Source: Taxillus chinensis (lineage: Eukaryota; Streptophyta; Magnoliopsida; Santalales; Loranthaceae). From it: a DNA stretch of 64,000 nucleotides. Made by a program: the position numbers and the translations under genes. Position 1 is the first letter of the stretch; every line of letters begins with the position of its first letter. The notes beneath the pieces were generated by a model. The model was not told the origin of the DNA and did no database searches. It saw only the letters and a program-made list of their open reading frames with translations. The stretch lies in NCBI GenBank assembly GCA_023512835.1, contig CM042088.1, forward strand, positions 372,001 to 436,000, in the 5' to 3' direction. This document shows, in pieces, positions 10,991 through 21,959 of this stretch.

Positions 10991-12241
10991 CCATGGTTTG
11001 ATGACATCAGACAGTATTTGCTCAAGCAAGAATACCCATAAGAGGCCTTTGAGTCTGATAAACGAAATATCCGAAGGTCGGCATCTAACTACTACCTTGA
11101 TGGTCCTGTCCTATACAAGCGAAACCATGACATGGTGTTACTGCGGTGCTTGGCAAAAGAAGAGTCGAAACAGATAATGAAAGAAGTGCACGAAGGAGAA
11201 TGCGGTTCACACGCAAATGGACATGCATTAACAAGAAAAATCATGCGAATGAGCTATTATTGGGTAACCATGGAAAATGATTGCATTGAATATGTGCGCA
11301 AATGCCTCAAGTGTCAAATTTATGGCGATAAAATCCAAGTACCGCCATCCAGACTGCATGTGATGGTTTCCCCATGGCCGTTTTCACTTTGGGGCATCGA
11401 CGTTATCGGACCAATCTCGCCAAAATCTTCCAATGGTCACCACTTCATCTTAGTGGCCATCGATTACTTTACCAAGTGGGTAGAAGCAGCGTCATATGCC
11501 AACGTCACATAAGCTGTGGTCCTTTGCTTTATGCGGAATAACATCATATGCCGCTATGGACTTCCTGAGCAGATCATAACAGACAATGCTGCCAATCTGA
11601 ACAATCGGATGATGGGTAAATTGTGCGAAACGTACAAAATTCAGCACCGCAACTCGACCCCCTATCTCCCAAAGATGAATGGAGCAGTTGAAGCAGCCAA
11701 TAAGAACATCAAGAACATTATTAAAAAAATGATTGAGACATATAAAGATTGGCATAAGAAGCTACCATATGCTTTGCACGCTTACCGCACCTCAGTACGA
11801 ACATCAACTGGGGCAACTTCGTTTTCTTTGGTCTACGGCATGGAAGTAGTTCTACCTGTCGAAGTGGAGATACCTTCCCTTTGAAAACTCAAGGATACTC
11901 AGGTCGAAGAAGCAGAATGGGCCCAAAGTCGTTATGAGCAGTTGAATTTAATTGAGGGCAAACGCTTGGCAGCTAATTGCAGAGGACAGTTATATCAACA
12001 GAGAATGATGAACAACTACAATAAAAAGGTGAATCCCAGAAGCTTTCAAGCAGGTGACCTCGTCCTCAAGAAGATTTTACCAATTCAACATGACCATAGA
12101 GGCAAGTGGACTCCCAATTATGAAGGCCCATATGTGGTGAAAAAAGCATTCTCAGGAGGTGCCTTAATCCTTGCTAGAATGGATGGTGATGAGCTCCCTA
12201 ACCCAGTGAATAGCGATGCGGTGAAAAAGTTCTATGCTTAA
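10991..12241 (+). pseudogene. int: E1 integrase
   Basis: Integrase inserts the cDNA copy into chromosomes. The HHCC zinc-binding part lies at about 11209-11317 (HANGH then CLKCQ). The catalytic core has D in GIDVIGP (about 11396), D in TDNAANLN (about 11583) and E in NGAVEAANKN (about 11690). The tail carries GPYVVKKAFSGG and ends KKFYA with TAA at 12239. No chromodomain follows, in contrast to the chromovirus at 37708. Stops at 11039, 11510 and 11882 break the frame; the last two look like CAA and CGA codons changed by C-to-T. Confidence 0.9.
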
Positions 12242-13123
12242 CTCTCATACCTCTCAACAAGATTCTCATCCCTGCGATGAGCGGACTTGGTGAAAACCCG
12301 AAAAGGCTCCAAGGGTAAAATACAAAGCTCCAACAAAAGACAAAGAAGCAAGCAAAGGCGTACTTGGTGAAAACCCAAAAGGGCACCAAGGGTAAAATAC
12401 AAAGCCAACGACAAATCCTGAAGGGTGAAAGCAGTTAGAATCCAAGGATCAGGACCACCTAAAACAGGGACCTTTGCAAACAGTGGAAACAGCATCACCT
12501 AAAGACAACAACTGTAAACGGTGGAAGACCTGGTCAAACCTAAGGCACACTCGAATCAAATTTGTATATTATGCTTTTTGAAGACTTGTAATTCTGTTTA
12601 TCAGATTATAACAATAGGGCACTTTTTATGATATATATATGTTTTGTGGGATCAAACCAGCAAAATCCTGTTTTATATCCTTAATCATATTTTATCATCT
12701 TCATTTCACATTTAAGTAGAATATCTTAAATCCCCAGTAAGCTCTTTTAGCATTGCCTTATGAGTAGGGTCAAGCTCAAAATCCCCAAACAAATTAAGTC
12801 CCCCAACTCAGAGTTCCCATATCTCCACAGAATATCACTATCCCCAGAGAAGTCGTCAAGTCAAGCTCCTTAATGTGACGAAACTAAATTTAACAGATCC
12901 TTCATGCACAAAAGGGAGTTCCCCAACAAAGATAGAACGGACTCCCCAGCCAGAGAGAAAATTGTTCCCCAACAAGTTGAATGTTAGCCAACCTCTCTAA
13001 TAGCATTGAGATGAATCTCCAGCCCTTGCCAAAACATCACATTGCATTTGATGCATACATCGCATTGCATCACATTGCATCATATTTTACCACAAGTTGA
13101 GGTTTATGTATCCCCTCATACAG
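12242..13123 (+). other. E1 3' UTR, left part
   Basis: Non-coding stretch after integrase. A segment containing GGTGAAAACCC and AAGGGTAAAATACAAAGC occurs twice (about 12288-12334 and 12365-12404); E4 keeps both copies while E2 has one. Further on lies AAATCCCCAAACAAATTAAG (about 12780), shared with the other Ogre UTRs. Homology stops at TACAG (13119-13123), where E2 is inserted, and resumes at 33898. Confidence 0.85.
13119..13123. repeat. Left target-site duplication of E2 (TACAG)
   Basis: TACAG directly precedes the TG of LTR2. The same five bases directly follow the CA of LTR4. In the uninterrupted UTR of E2 the site reads ACATACAGCACATTGC, which confirms the empty-site order. Confidence 0.88.
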
Positions 13124-16005
13124 TGTAGGATACTATTTTGTCTGGGTTGGACATACTAACCCCATTTGATATACCTTTCTGCCCATGCCATATACCTTAT
13201 TGAACAGGTCCACAATGATCCCATACTTCCAAGGAATGGTCTACCCCAATCTGCACGAGATGGATACAATTGACACGGATGGGGGAGTTCAAAATTAATG
13301 ACTTTTGCTACAAGTCCTTGAAGTGCCCCAAGACCAACACTGGGTGATGGAGGATGAAAATTGGAGACCAACGCACTTGACCGAGCTCAAATCGGACTTA
13401 AAATGAAGAAGTTATGGCCAAAACAACTTTCGTTGGAAAAAGTCAAACTTGCCAAAAGACGGTCAATGCCCCTGGTCAAACTGCCCGCAAAAGTGATCAT
13501 GCGAAACTCTTCAAAATGCCTATGTAGGCGAATACGGACCTCCCCAAACAATTCCTAGAAGGTTATCCATTTTTGCATTTTTGGTGGGGGTAAAAAAGGT
13601 AATTAAAAGTAAAAAAAAAAAAGGGTTCACCGTTGACCGTTGACCTGCCGACACTTCGACCCATTGACCCCGAAGCTCGAAGCCTCGAAGCTCCGAAGCT
13701 CAAAGCCCCGAAGTCCCGAACCTTGAAGCCTCGGAGCCCCGAAGCCTCGAAGCCCGAAGCTCGAAGCCCCGAAGTCCCGAAGATCGAAGCCTCGAAGCTC
13801 GAAGCCTCGAAGCCCCGAAGTCCCGAAGCTCGAAGCCCCGAAGCCCCGTTGACCTACTGATTTCTGACCTTCGACCCTTCGACCCTCGAAGCCTCGCTGC
13901 CGACACTTCGACGCCCGAGACCCTCGAAGCCTCGCTACGACGCCTTCGACCCGCGGCACCCGTACGCCTTCCACCTCCGACCCTTCGACCCTCGAAGCCT
14001 CGCTGCCGACACTCTGACCTGCCAACACTTCGAACCTCCGACCCTTTTTTTGCCTTCGCTGATTTTTCTCGCTGGCTTCCTCACTGGCTTATTTCTCTCG
14101 CTGTTTATTCACGGGGCTTGTTTTATGCGCTGGCCACCTAACAAAGAATCACTCACCAACCTGTCAATCACATGTCTTTGCTAAAATACAAATTCAAAAA
14201 GGCAATCACGAGCTCCCCTGTTTCCCGCACAAGCTGTCCACCAGACAAAATACAAAATCTGCAATTAAAAACGCTACCTTCATAATAGAGCATTAAATGC
14301 AGCAATTAATGATAATCCAGCCAAAAAAATTTCTGCAGCCCCTAAGATGCAGTCACCCTTCCTTGCGAAAAAAAAGGGGGGTTTTCATTGAAGAGAGCCA
14401 TCAAAAAAAAAAAAGAGAGAGGAAAAAAGGAATTCGTTGCAAAAAAAGAAAAAAAAACCTGTACCCTTTTACATCCCTTCCTCATCCCAATGCAGACGGA
14501 GCCAAAAAAAAAAAAAAACACAGAGAGAGAAAGGAAAAGAAAGAAAGGAGAGAAATTCAAAAAAAGGGAAAAACCAGTCTCATCATCAAAACCAGCCTCA
14601 TCATCATCGAAAACGCCCTGACCTCATCATCAAAAAACGCCCCAGCTTCCTCCTGGCAAACCGAAAAAAAAAAAACACAGAATCCCAGAATCATCATCAT
14701 AAGAGATCACTCATCCACTCCTTGCAAACTCCAACTTCAGCCCTCCTATCTCCAAACACCAGGGAAGTCTCTTCATAAATCCCACTGTCAGATCTATCGA
14801 TTCCGAGTCGAGCAAGTGACTATCAGCGCCGGCGGGAGCTCAAGCAGAAGATTGGCGTTGCAAAGCTTCAAAGTCGGTTCAGCCCTTATCTTTTCACTAC
14901 TTTTTCAGTATATTTGTATCTATATTGGGTGTAATTGTTTTTTAGCATTTTTCTAATTTTCATTTTTGAGCTTATCTATATTTGGTGTAATCCCTTTTCA
15001 GCCTAGTCATTGTGTTTTCCTGTATTCCTTCCTATGTGTATGTTGTAATATGTAAAGTATTGTAAAAAAAAAAAGAGAAGAAAGAAAAAAAAGGAGAGAG
15101 CAAAAGGAGAAGATGAAAAGCAACAAAAAGAAAAGAAAAAAAGAGTGATTTTATTTTTGTGGATGTCACACTCACACACTCCACATCTATTTTGATATAT
15201 GTATTTTCAATTTCAAAAAAAAAACACAAAAAAAAACAAACATGTTCTTCAAAACGTTTTCAATAAATAATTTTCAAAATGTTTTCAAAAAAAAAAAACA
15301 AAACAAAACAAACAAACAAACAAAAAAAACAAAACAAAACAGAAAAACAAGCAAAAAAAAAAAACAAAACAAAACATTTTTTTAATAACATGTTTTTTTT
15401 AAATCTCTTCAACAACATGCTTTGAAACTGTTTTCATAAAATGTCTTCCAACAAAAACAAAAAAACAAAAACAAAAAAAACAACAAAAAATATAGAAAAA
15501 CAAACACAAAATGCATGTTCTAACTCAAACCAAAAAAAGGGGGGAAAAATAAACAAATATTTTTTAGGATTTCAATTTCCAAGAACAAAACCAAAAAACA
15601 AACCAATCCCTAGGATCTCATTATCCACTTCAAAAATCCAAAACCTTTAGGATTCCCTTTAGAAATTTAGGATAAATCCATTTTAACCATGACTTTAATA
15701 AATAACTTTGCCAAATAGAAATCATAAACTTTTTAACTTAGCCCAGTCATGGCAGTATAAATAAAATAAAACCTCCTCCTCCTAAATTAGATACCGAAAG
15801 GGCGCTGTAGGGGTGCTAATCCTTCCCTACACGTAACCAACTCCCGAACCCATCTCTGATAACGCAAACCATACACTTAAAACTACTCAAAGTAGAGGGT
15901 ATCTAACTGTACCCCAAAAACAGTTGGTGGCGACTCTAAAATTTCTCACCATTGGTTTAGTTTGAGCTCACCCCAAAAGGGCCCGGACGAAAACCAGTGA
16001 CGACA
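13124..16005 (+). repeat. LTR2 (2882 bp), 5' LTR of E2
   Basis: Begins TGTAGGATACT, ends CCAGTGACGACA, and is followed two bases later by the primer-binding site. It holds TTGACC/GCCGAC motifs (13627-13665), a TCGAAGCC array (13670-13850), A/G-rich tracts (14365-14660) and an A-rich low-complexity stretch (15270-15500). Lys/Arg-rich frames inside are compositional artefacts. Confidence 0.92.
15756..15763 (+). promoter_or_regulatory. Candidate TATA box of LTR2
   Basis: TATAAATA about 250 bp before the LTR end, within GGCAGTATAAATAAAATAAA. The same motif is kept in LTR3 (19334), LTR4 (33648) and reversed in LTR8 (57806), and is changed in LTR1 and LTR5. The position suits the U3/R boundary; use as a promoter is inferred. 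Confidence 0.5.
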
Positions 16006-16007
16006 GC

Positions 16008-16025
16008 TGGCGACTCTGCTGGGGA
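16008..16025 (+). other. Primer-binding site of E2 outer 5' LTR
   Basis: TGGCGACTCTGCTGGGGA starts two bases after the LTR end and is complementary to a tRNA 3' end finishing in CCA. Ogre elements are reported to use a tRNA-Arg primer of this type; the tRNA identity is from memory and was not checked here. Confidence 0.8.
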
Positions 16026-16630
16026 AAATGAACACTTTAGAGAGTTAGGTCTAGAACTAAGGATTAGGAGGTTATTTTAATTATACTGTTGTATATATTT
16101 AACTGTTGTGCTAAATCGTTTGATTGTTGCTCATATTTACTGTGATTTATTTATACGCTTTAACTACCATGATAGTGGTGATTTACTGCTTTCCATACTT
16201 GTTGCATACATGCATAACCCTATACCCGGGTTTAGCACAATTTAGGTTAGCGAGGTTCAGTACGGTCCCCAACGCGTTGATCATTATCCGCAATAGGGCC
16301 TCGGACTCCTCACTCAAGCTTGAGGTTCTTTTAAGGCACGTCCTTTTAAGATCCCCCTCCGATAAATCCCATGGTGTACGGAGCCCTCTATTGAGGAAGT
16401 TTGGGAACCAACGAATGAGATAGGGGTAGCAATAGAAGCCCATCAGGGGTATTGACCCACATTTTGTTTGCTCATTCCATGCCATGCTAACCTTTGTTTT
16501 GTAGGGTAGTCCTTAAGTCATCCCCTGCACATTTGACTATCTTTACTATTGGTTTATTCTTTATCCTGACTTGGGAGGATGAGCCGGGTAGAACGTCATA
16601 GAAGTCTTCTTGTTCTTTCTTGTTGCTGCT
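16026..16630 (+). other. First Ogre leader (5' UTR) of E2, cut short by LTR3
   Basis: Nearly identical to 19602-20150 up to the GGTTTATTCTTTATCC motif near 16555. The last 60 or so bases then diverge and LTR3 begins at 16631 after TGCTGC. No credible coding region was seen. Confidence 0.8.
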
Positions 16631-19584
16631 GTTGGACCCCATTTTGTCCGGGTTGGACATACTAACCCCATTTGATATACCTTTCTGCCAATGCCATATA
16701 CCTTGTTGAATAGGTCCACAATGATCCCATACTTCCAAGGAATGGTCTACCCCAATCTGCACGAGATGGATACAATTGACACGGATGGGGGAGTTCAAAA
16801 TTAATGACTTTTGCTACAAGTCCTTGAAGCGCCCCAAGACCAACACCAGGTGATGGAGGATGAAAATTGGAGACCAACGCACTTGACCGAGCTCAAATCG
16901 GACTTAAAATGAAGAAGTTATGGCCAAAACAACTTTCGTTGGAAAATGTCAAACTTGCCAAAAGACGGTCAATGCCCCTGGTCAAACTGCCCGCAAAAGT
17001 GATCATGCAAAACTCTTCAAAATGCCTATGTAGGCGAATACGGATCTCCCCAAACAATTCCTGGAAGGTTATCCATTTTTGCATTTTTGGTGGGGGTAAA
17101 AAGGTAATTAACAAAAAAAAACGGGGGGGGGGGGTTGACCATTGACCGTTGACCTGCCGACACTTCGGCCCATTGACCCCGAAGCTCGAAGCCTCGAAGC
17201 CCCGGCTCGAAGCCCCGAAGTCCCGAACCTCGAAGCCTCGAAGCCCCGAAGCCTCGGCCCGAAGCTCGAAGCCCCGAAGTCCCGAAGATCGAAGCCTCGA
17301 AGCTCGAAGCCCCGAAGCCCCGAAGCTCGAAGCCCCGAAGTCCCGAAGCTCGAAGCCCCGAAGCCTCGAAGCCTCGAAGCCCCGAAGCCTCGCTGCCGAC
17401 ACTTCGACCCGCGACTTACGACGCCCGCGACTTACGACGCCTTCGACCCATGGCACCCGTACGCCTTCCACCTCCGACCCTTCGACCCTCAAAGCCTCGC
17501 TACCGACGCTTCGACCTGCTGACGCTTCGACCTGCCGACACTTCGAACCTCCGACCCTTTTTTTTTTTTTTTTTTTGCCTTCGCTGATTTTTTCTCGCTA
17601 GCTTTTCGCGCCGGCTTTTTCTCACGGGTTTCCTTTTTTCCTCTCGCTGGTCGTTCACGGGGCTTGTTTTATGCGCTGGCCATCTGACAAAACATTATTT
17701 TGAATACCTGTCGGTCACATGTGCTGCTAAACTACAAATTCAAAAAGGCAAATCACGAGTTCCCCTTTTCCCGCACACACTGACCACCCGACCAGACACT
17801 GATCTGCAAATTAATGGAGCTGGAAATAATAATGCACCCGACAGATTGCACAAGACCTGGATGAAAATGAAGAAATCAATAATGCAGCATTAAATGCTGC
17901 AATTAATGACAGTCCAGCCAAAAACTTTCGGTAGCCCTTTAAGATGCAGTCTGCAGTTCCATCGAAAAAAAAAAGGAGGGAGAGAAAAAAGAAAAAGGAA
18001 TTCGTTACAAAAAAGGAAAAAAAACCTGTACCCTTTTACATCCCTTCCTCATCCCAATGCAGACGGAGCAAAAAAAAAAACACAGAGAGAGAAAGGAAAA
18101 GAAAGAAAGGAGAGAAATTCAAAAAAAGGGAAAAACCATTCTAATCATCAAAACCAGCCTCATCATCATCAGAAAACGCCCTGACCTCATCATCAAAAAA
18201 CCCCCGCCTTCCTCCTCCTGGCAAACCAAAAAAAAACACAGAATCCCAAAATCATCATCATAAGAGATCACTCATCCACTCCTTGCAAACTCCAACTTCA
18301 GCCCTCCTATCTCCAAACACCAGGGAAGTCTCTTCATAAGTCCCACTGTCAGATCTGTCAATTCCGAGTCGAGCAAGTGACTATCAGCGCCGGCGGGAGC
18401 TCAAGCAGAAGATTGGCGTTGCAAAGTTTCAAAGTCAGTTTAGCCCTTATCTTTTCACTACTTTTTTCAGTTTATTTGTATCTATATTTGGTGTAATTGT
18501 TTTTTTTAGCATTTTTCTAATTTTCGTTTTTGAGCTTATCTATATTTGGTGTAATCCCTTTTCAGCCTTTTTCATTGTGTTTTCCTGTATTCCTTCCTAT
18601 GTGTATGTTGTAATATGTAAAGTATAGTAAAAAAAAAGGAAGAGAAGAAAAAAAAAGGAGAGAGCAAAAGGAGAAGATGAAAAGCAACAAAAAGAAAAGA
18701 AAAAAAGAGTGATTTTATTTTTGTGGATGTCACACTCACACACTCCACATCTATTTTGATATATGCCTTTTTAATTTCAAAAAAAAAAAACACAAAAAAA
18801 AAAAACAAACATGTTCTTCAAAACGTTTTCAATAAATAATTTTCAAAATGTTTTCAAAAAAAAAAAAACAAAACAAACAAACAAAAAAAAAAAACAAAAC
18901 AAAACAGAAAAACAAACAAAAAAAAAAAAAAAAACAAAACGTTTTTTTTAATAACATGTTTTTTTAAATCTCTTGAACAACATGTTTTGAAACTGTTTTC
19001 ATAAAATGTTTTCCAAATGTCTTCCAACAAAAACAAAAAAAAACAAAAAACAAAAAAAAAAAAAAAAACAAAGAAAAACAAACACAAAATGCATGTTCTA
19101 ACTCAAACCAAAAAAAGGGGTGAAAATAAACAAATATTTTTTAGGATTTCAATTTCCAAGAGCAAAACCAAAAGACAAACCAATCCCTAGGATCTCATTA
19201 TCCATTTCAAAAATCCAAAACCTTTAGGATTCCCTTTAGAAATTTAGGATAAATCCATTTTAACCATGACTTTAATAAATAGCCTAGCCAAATTGAAATC
19301 ATAAACTTTTTAAACTTAGCCCAGTCATGGCAGTATAAATAAAATAAAACCTCCTCCTCCTAAATTAGATACCGAAAGGGCGCTGTAGGGGTGCTAATCC
19401 TTCCCTACACGTAACCAACTCCCGAACCCATCTCTGATAACGCAGACCATACACTTAAAATTACTCAAAGTAGAGGGTATCCAACTATACCCCAAAAAAA
19501 CAGTTGGTGGCGACTCTAAAATTTCTCACCATTGGTTTAGTTTGAGCTCACCCCAAAAGGGCCCGGACAAAAACCAGTGATGAC
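16631..19584 (+). repeat. LTR3 (2954 bp), internal LTR of E2
   Basis: Begins TGTTGGACCCC and ends CCAGTGATGAC with the final A missing. It holds TTGACC motifs (17137-17175), a TCGAAGCC array (17170-17395), T-rich and A-rich tracts and the TATA motif at 19334-19341. It differs from LTR2 and LTR4 in its first bases and in a duplicated GCGACTTACGACGCC segment (about 17410-17440), so it is not simply a copy of its neighbours. Confidence 0.88.
19334..19341 (+). promoter_or_regulatory. Candidate TATA box of LTR3
   Basis: TATAAATA in the same context as in LTR2 and LTR4, about 250 bp from the LTR end. Inferred from conservation of motif and position only. Confidence 0.45.
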
Positions 19585-20229
19585 TGGCGACTTCTTGGGG
19601 ATAATGAACACTTTAGAGAGTTAGGTCTAGAACTAAGGATTTGGAGGTTATTTTAATTATACTGTTGTATATATTTAACTGTTGTGCTAAATTGTTTGAT
19701 TGTTGCTCATATTTACTGTAATTTATTTATACGCTTTAACTACCATGATAGTGGTGATTTACTGCTTTCCATACTTGTTGCATACATGTATAACCCTATA
19801 CCCGGGTTTAGCACAATTTAGGTTAGCGAGGTTCAGTACGGTCCCCAACGCGTTGATCATTATCCGCAATAGGGCCTCGGACTCCTCACTCAAGCTTGAG
19901 GTTCTTTTAAGGCATGTCCTTTTAAGATCCCCCTCCGATAAATCCCATGGTGTACGGAGCCCTCTATTGAGGAAGTTTGGGAACCAACGAATAAGATAGG
20001 AGTAGCAATAAAAGCCCATCAGGGGTATTGACCCACATTTTGTTTGCTCATTCCATGCCATGCTAACCTTTGTTTTGTAGGGTAGTCCTTAAGTCATCCC
20101 CCGCACATTTAACTGCGTTTTTTTTACAATTGGTTTATTCTTTATCCCTGTCTACCTACCTTGATATATATTAACTTGTCATCCTAACCTGTCATCATGC
20201 ATAACATGACATTCATCATTCATATAGGC
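19585..20229 (+). other. Leader of E2 with degenerate primer site
   Basis: The primer site at 19585-19601 reads TGGCGACTTCTTGGGGA, one base shorter than the 18-base site at 16008 and mismatched in the middle, so priming from this LTR is probably impaired. The rest is untranslated leader shared with 16026-16560 and, reversed, with 53880-54510 and 44240-44770. Confidence 0.8.
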
Positions 20230-21676
20230 ATGGCAACTTTCAGTCATCTCCTAAAAGGCCTTCAGGACAAGGAGACTGTCACAGTGGTGGCCCAAGCATC
20301 GGGAGACATTCAACTTCGCCTTGGAGATTTCCCGCCAGGAGAGGCCTACAAGGCAGAACATGTTGTCATAGAAAATCAGCTGGACTACACTAAGGAGGTA
20401 CAGACAATATAGAAGCAGTGGTCAGACGAAAGGATAAGCATATACATACAACAGTTTGGGGATTTGCTCCATGTAACTGAGCTACTGGCCGATACGGATA
20501 TGCTAGGGGCAGCCATTTATTTCCGGGAACCTCGACGGCGGTGCTTCAACTTCACTGACCTAGATCTTGTTCCCACAGTAGAAGAATCCGAAGATTCCTG
20601 GATATCCCCATGGAAAACAAAATGAAAATCTATCGCGCCAGAGCCCAGAAGGTCATGCCGAAGGGCCTTTGCTGAGATTATGGGAAAGCCAGTATGGGAC
20701 TCACCGGGGGTCACAACTTACGGTGGGCGCGAATATCTTCCATGGGCAACAATCAAAGAAATAATACAAACTGCAACGGAAGCGGAGGCACACAAATTGC
20801 TTACACTAGCTATATATGGGCTAGTCATTTTCCCGAGGATACCGGCCCACATTGATGGGGCAATTGTAGATTTGGTCCAGCAGGTGCTCAAAGGATGTGA
20901 TCCTACTCTTACTCCTGCTATCTTGGCTGAAACCATCCGATCTCTTACTTACCTAAGGAGTAAAGGCTCGGGACAGTTCATGGGGTGCTTACCTCTCCTA
21001 TGTACTTGGTTGCAAGGTCATTTCCCCTGTAGTGTTCATCGTTTCCCTGCTGTTTATCAAGTACCAGCCACAACACTACTAGATATTCTGCTCAGGCAAG
21101 TGGAGCCTACCAAAAGACTTTGAAAGCTGGAAAAAGAAGTTGGGGAACCTCACAGAAGCTGACATTACCTAGACTGCTCCTTGGATGCCGGTGGTCTCCA
21201 TGACATATAGCTACGGGGACTACAATTGGGTTCCACTTTTAGGTCCCTGGGGAGGAACTGCATATGCACCACTGCAGGTGGAAAGACAAGTGGGGCGTCA
21301 TCAGATTATTCCCGTGCTCTTTGGCATTGAAGAGTGTGACTTCACTTATAGCAGAACCATGCTCACAGAAGAAGGCAAGAAGATGTATCAAGCGTGGTCC
21401 ACACCACACAAGATTCAACCCAACAGTTCAAAACCTGGTGTTTTCCCAGCATACATATCTTGGAGGGCACAACACAAGCCACAGCTAACTTCAGACATGA
21501 AGGCTATCCTCCAAGAGAATCAGACTTTAAGGCAGCAGGTCCAGAGGCTAGAAGCATCTCTAGAAGGAGCTCTTCAAAGGCTGCAGCTGAGGGAAAAACA
21601 GATCGAGACGATAATGAAGCAGAGGGAGGAAGCAGGTAAACAACCACCCCAGAGAAAGAGGCGTCGTGCTCCTTAG
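20230..21676 (+). pseudogene. E2 ORF1, extra Ogre protein before gag (DUF7745-like)
   Basis: Extra ORF lying between leader and gag, a feature of Ogre elements whose role is unknown. The start is taken at the ATG at 20230 (MATFSHL), which aligns with the E3 copy. The central part (20680-21123 and 21185-21390) has the motifs LAIYGLVIFP, ILAETIRSL, GCLPLLCTW and YNWVPLLGPWG, which I recognise as the plant DUF7745-type domain found with retroelements. The C-terminus (21490-21670) is a predicted coiled coil rich in Q, L, E and K and ends in a basic tail. A TAG at 20410 (TGG in E3), a frameshift between 20590 and 20680, and a TGA at 21121 disable it. Confidence 0.8.
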
Positions 21677-21959
21677 GAGATGACTGGAAGAATGCCTTAA
21701 GATCACGTAGTGATAGCTTCCATTTTACATGGCATTTCAGCATTGTACGTTTGCATTGAGTGTTTATATTGTGTGTTTTGTTTGCAATAAAGTTGTTTGT
21801 TTCTTTAACCTTCTACATAGACATTCATGCATACATGTATATCAAATGAAAAATCAAATAAAAGTTCCCTTGTACCCAGGTGGGTAGCAGCCTCCCTCCA
21901 GGATTGCGCACTCTTACAATCTCAGATCCCGGCGCAATCAAATACCTCAACCACAGCCA
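21677..21959 (+). other. Spacer between ORF1 and gag
   Basis: Non-coding, with an AATAAAG motif at about 21787 that is also present in reverse in E3 near 49702. It could serve as a polyadenylation signal or be chance. The gag ATG follows at 21960. Confidence 0.6.

Noticed and set aside
14297..14956. Lys/Arg-rich open frames about 200 codons long within LTRs (also 32156-32812 and 3694-4269)
   Set aside because: A/G-rich and A-rich LTR sequence encodes basic low-complexity peptides; frames differ among LTR copies and no start context or domain is conserved.
16008..16025. Possible tRNA gene fragment
   Set aside because: Only the 18 bases complementary to a tRNA 3' end are present, directly after an LTR; this is a primer-binding site.
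16124..16423. 99-codon frame repeated at 19700-19999
   Set aside because: Lies in the Ogre leader, is duplicated because the leader is duplicated, and the corresponding leaders of E3 and E5 do not preserve it.
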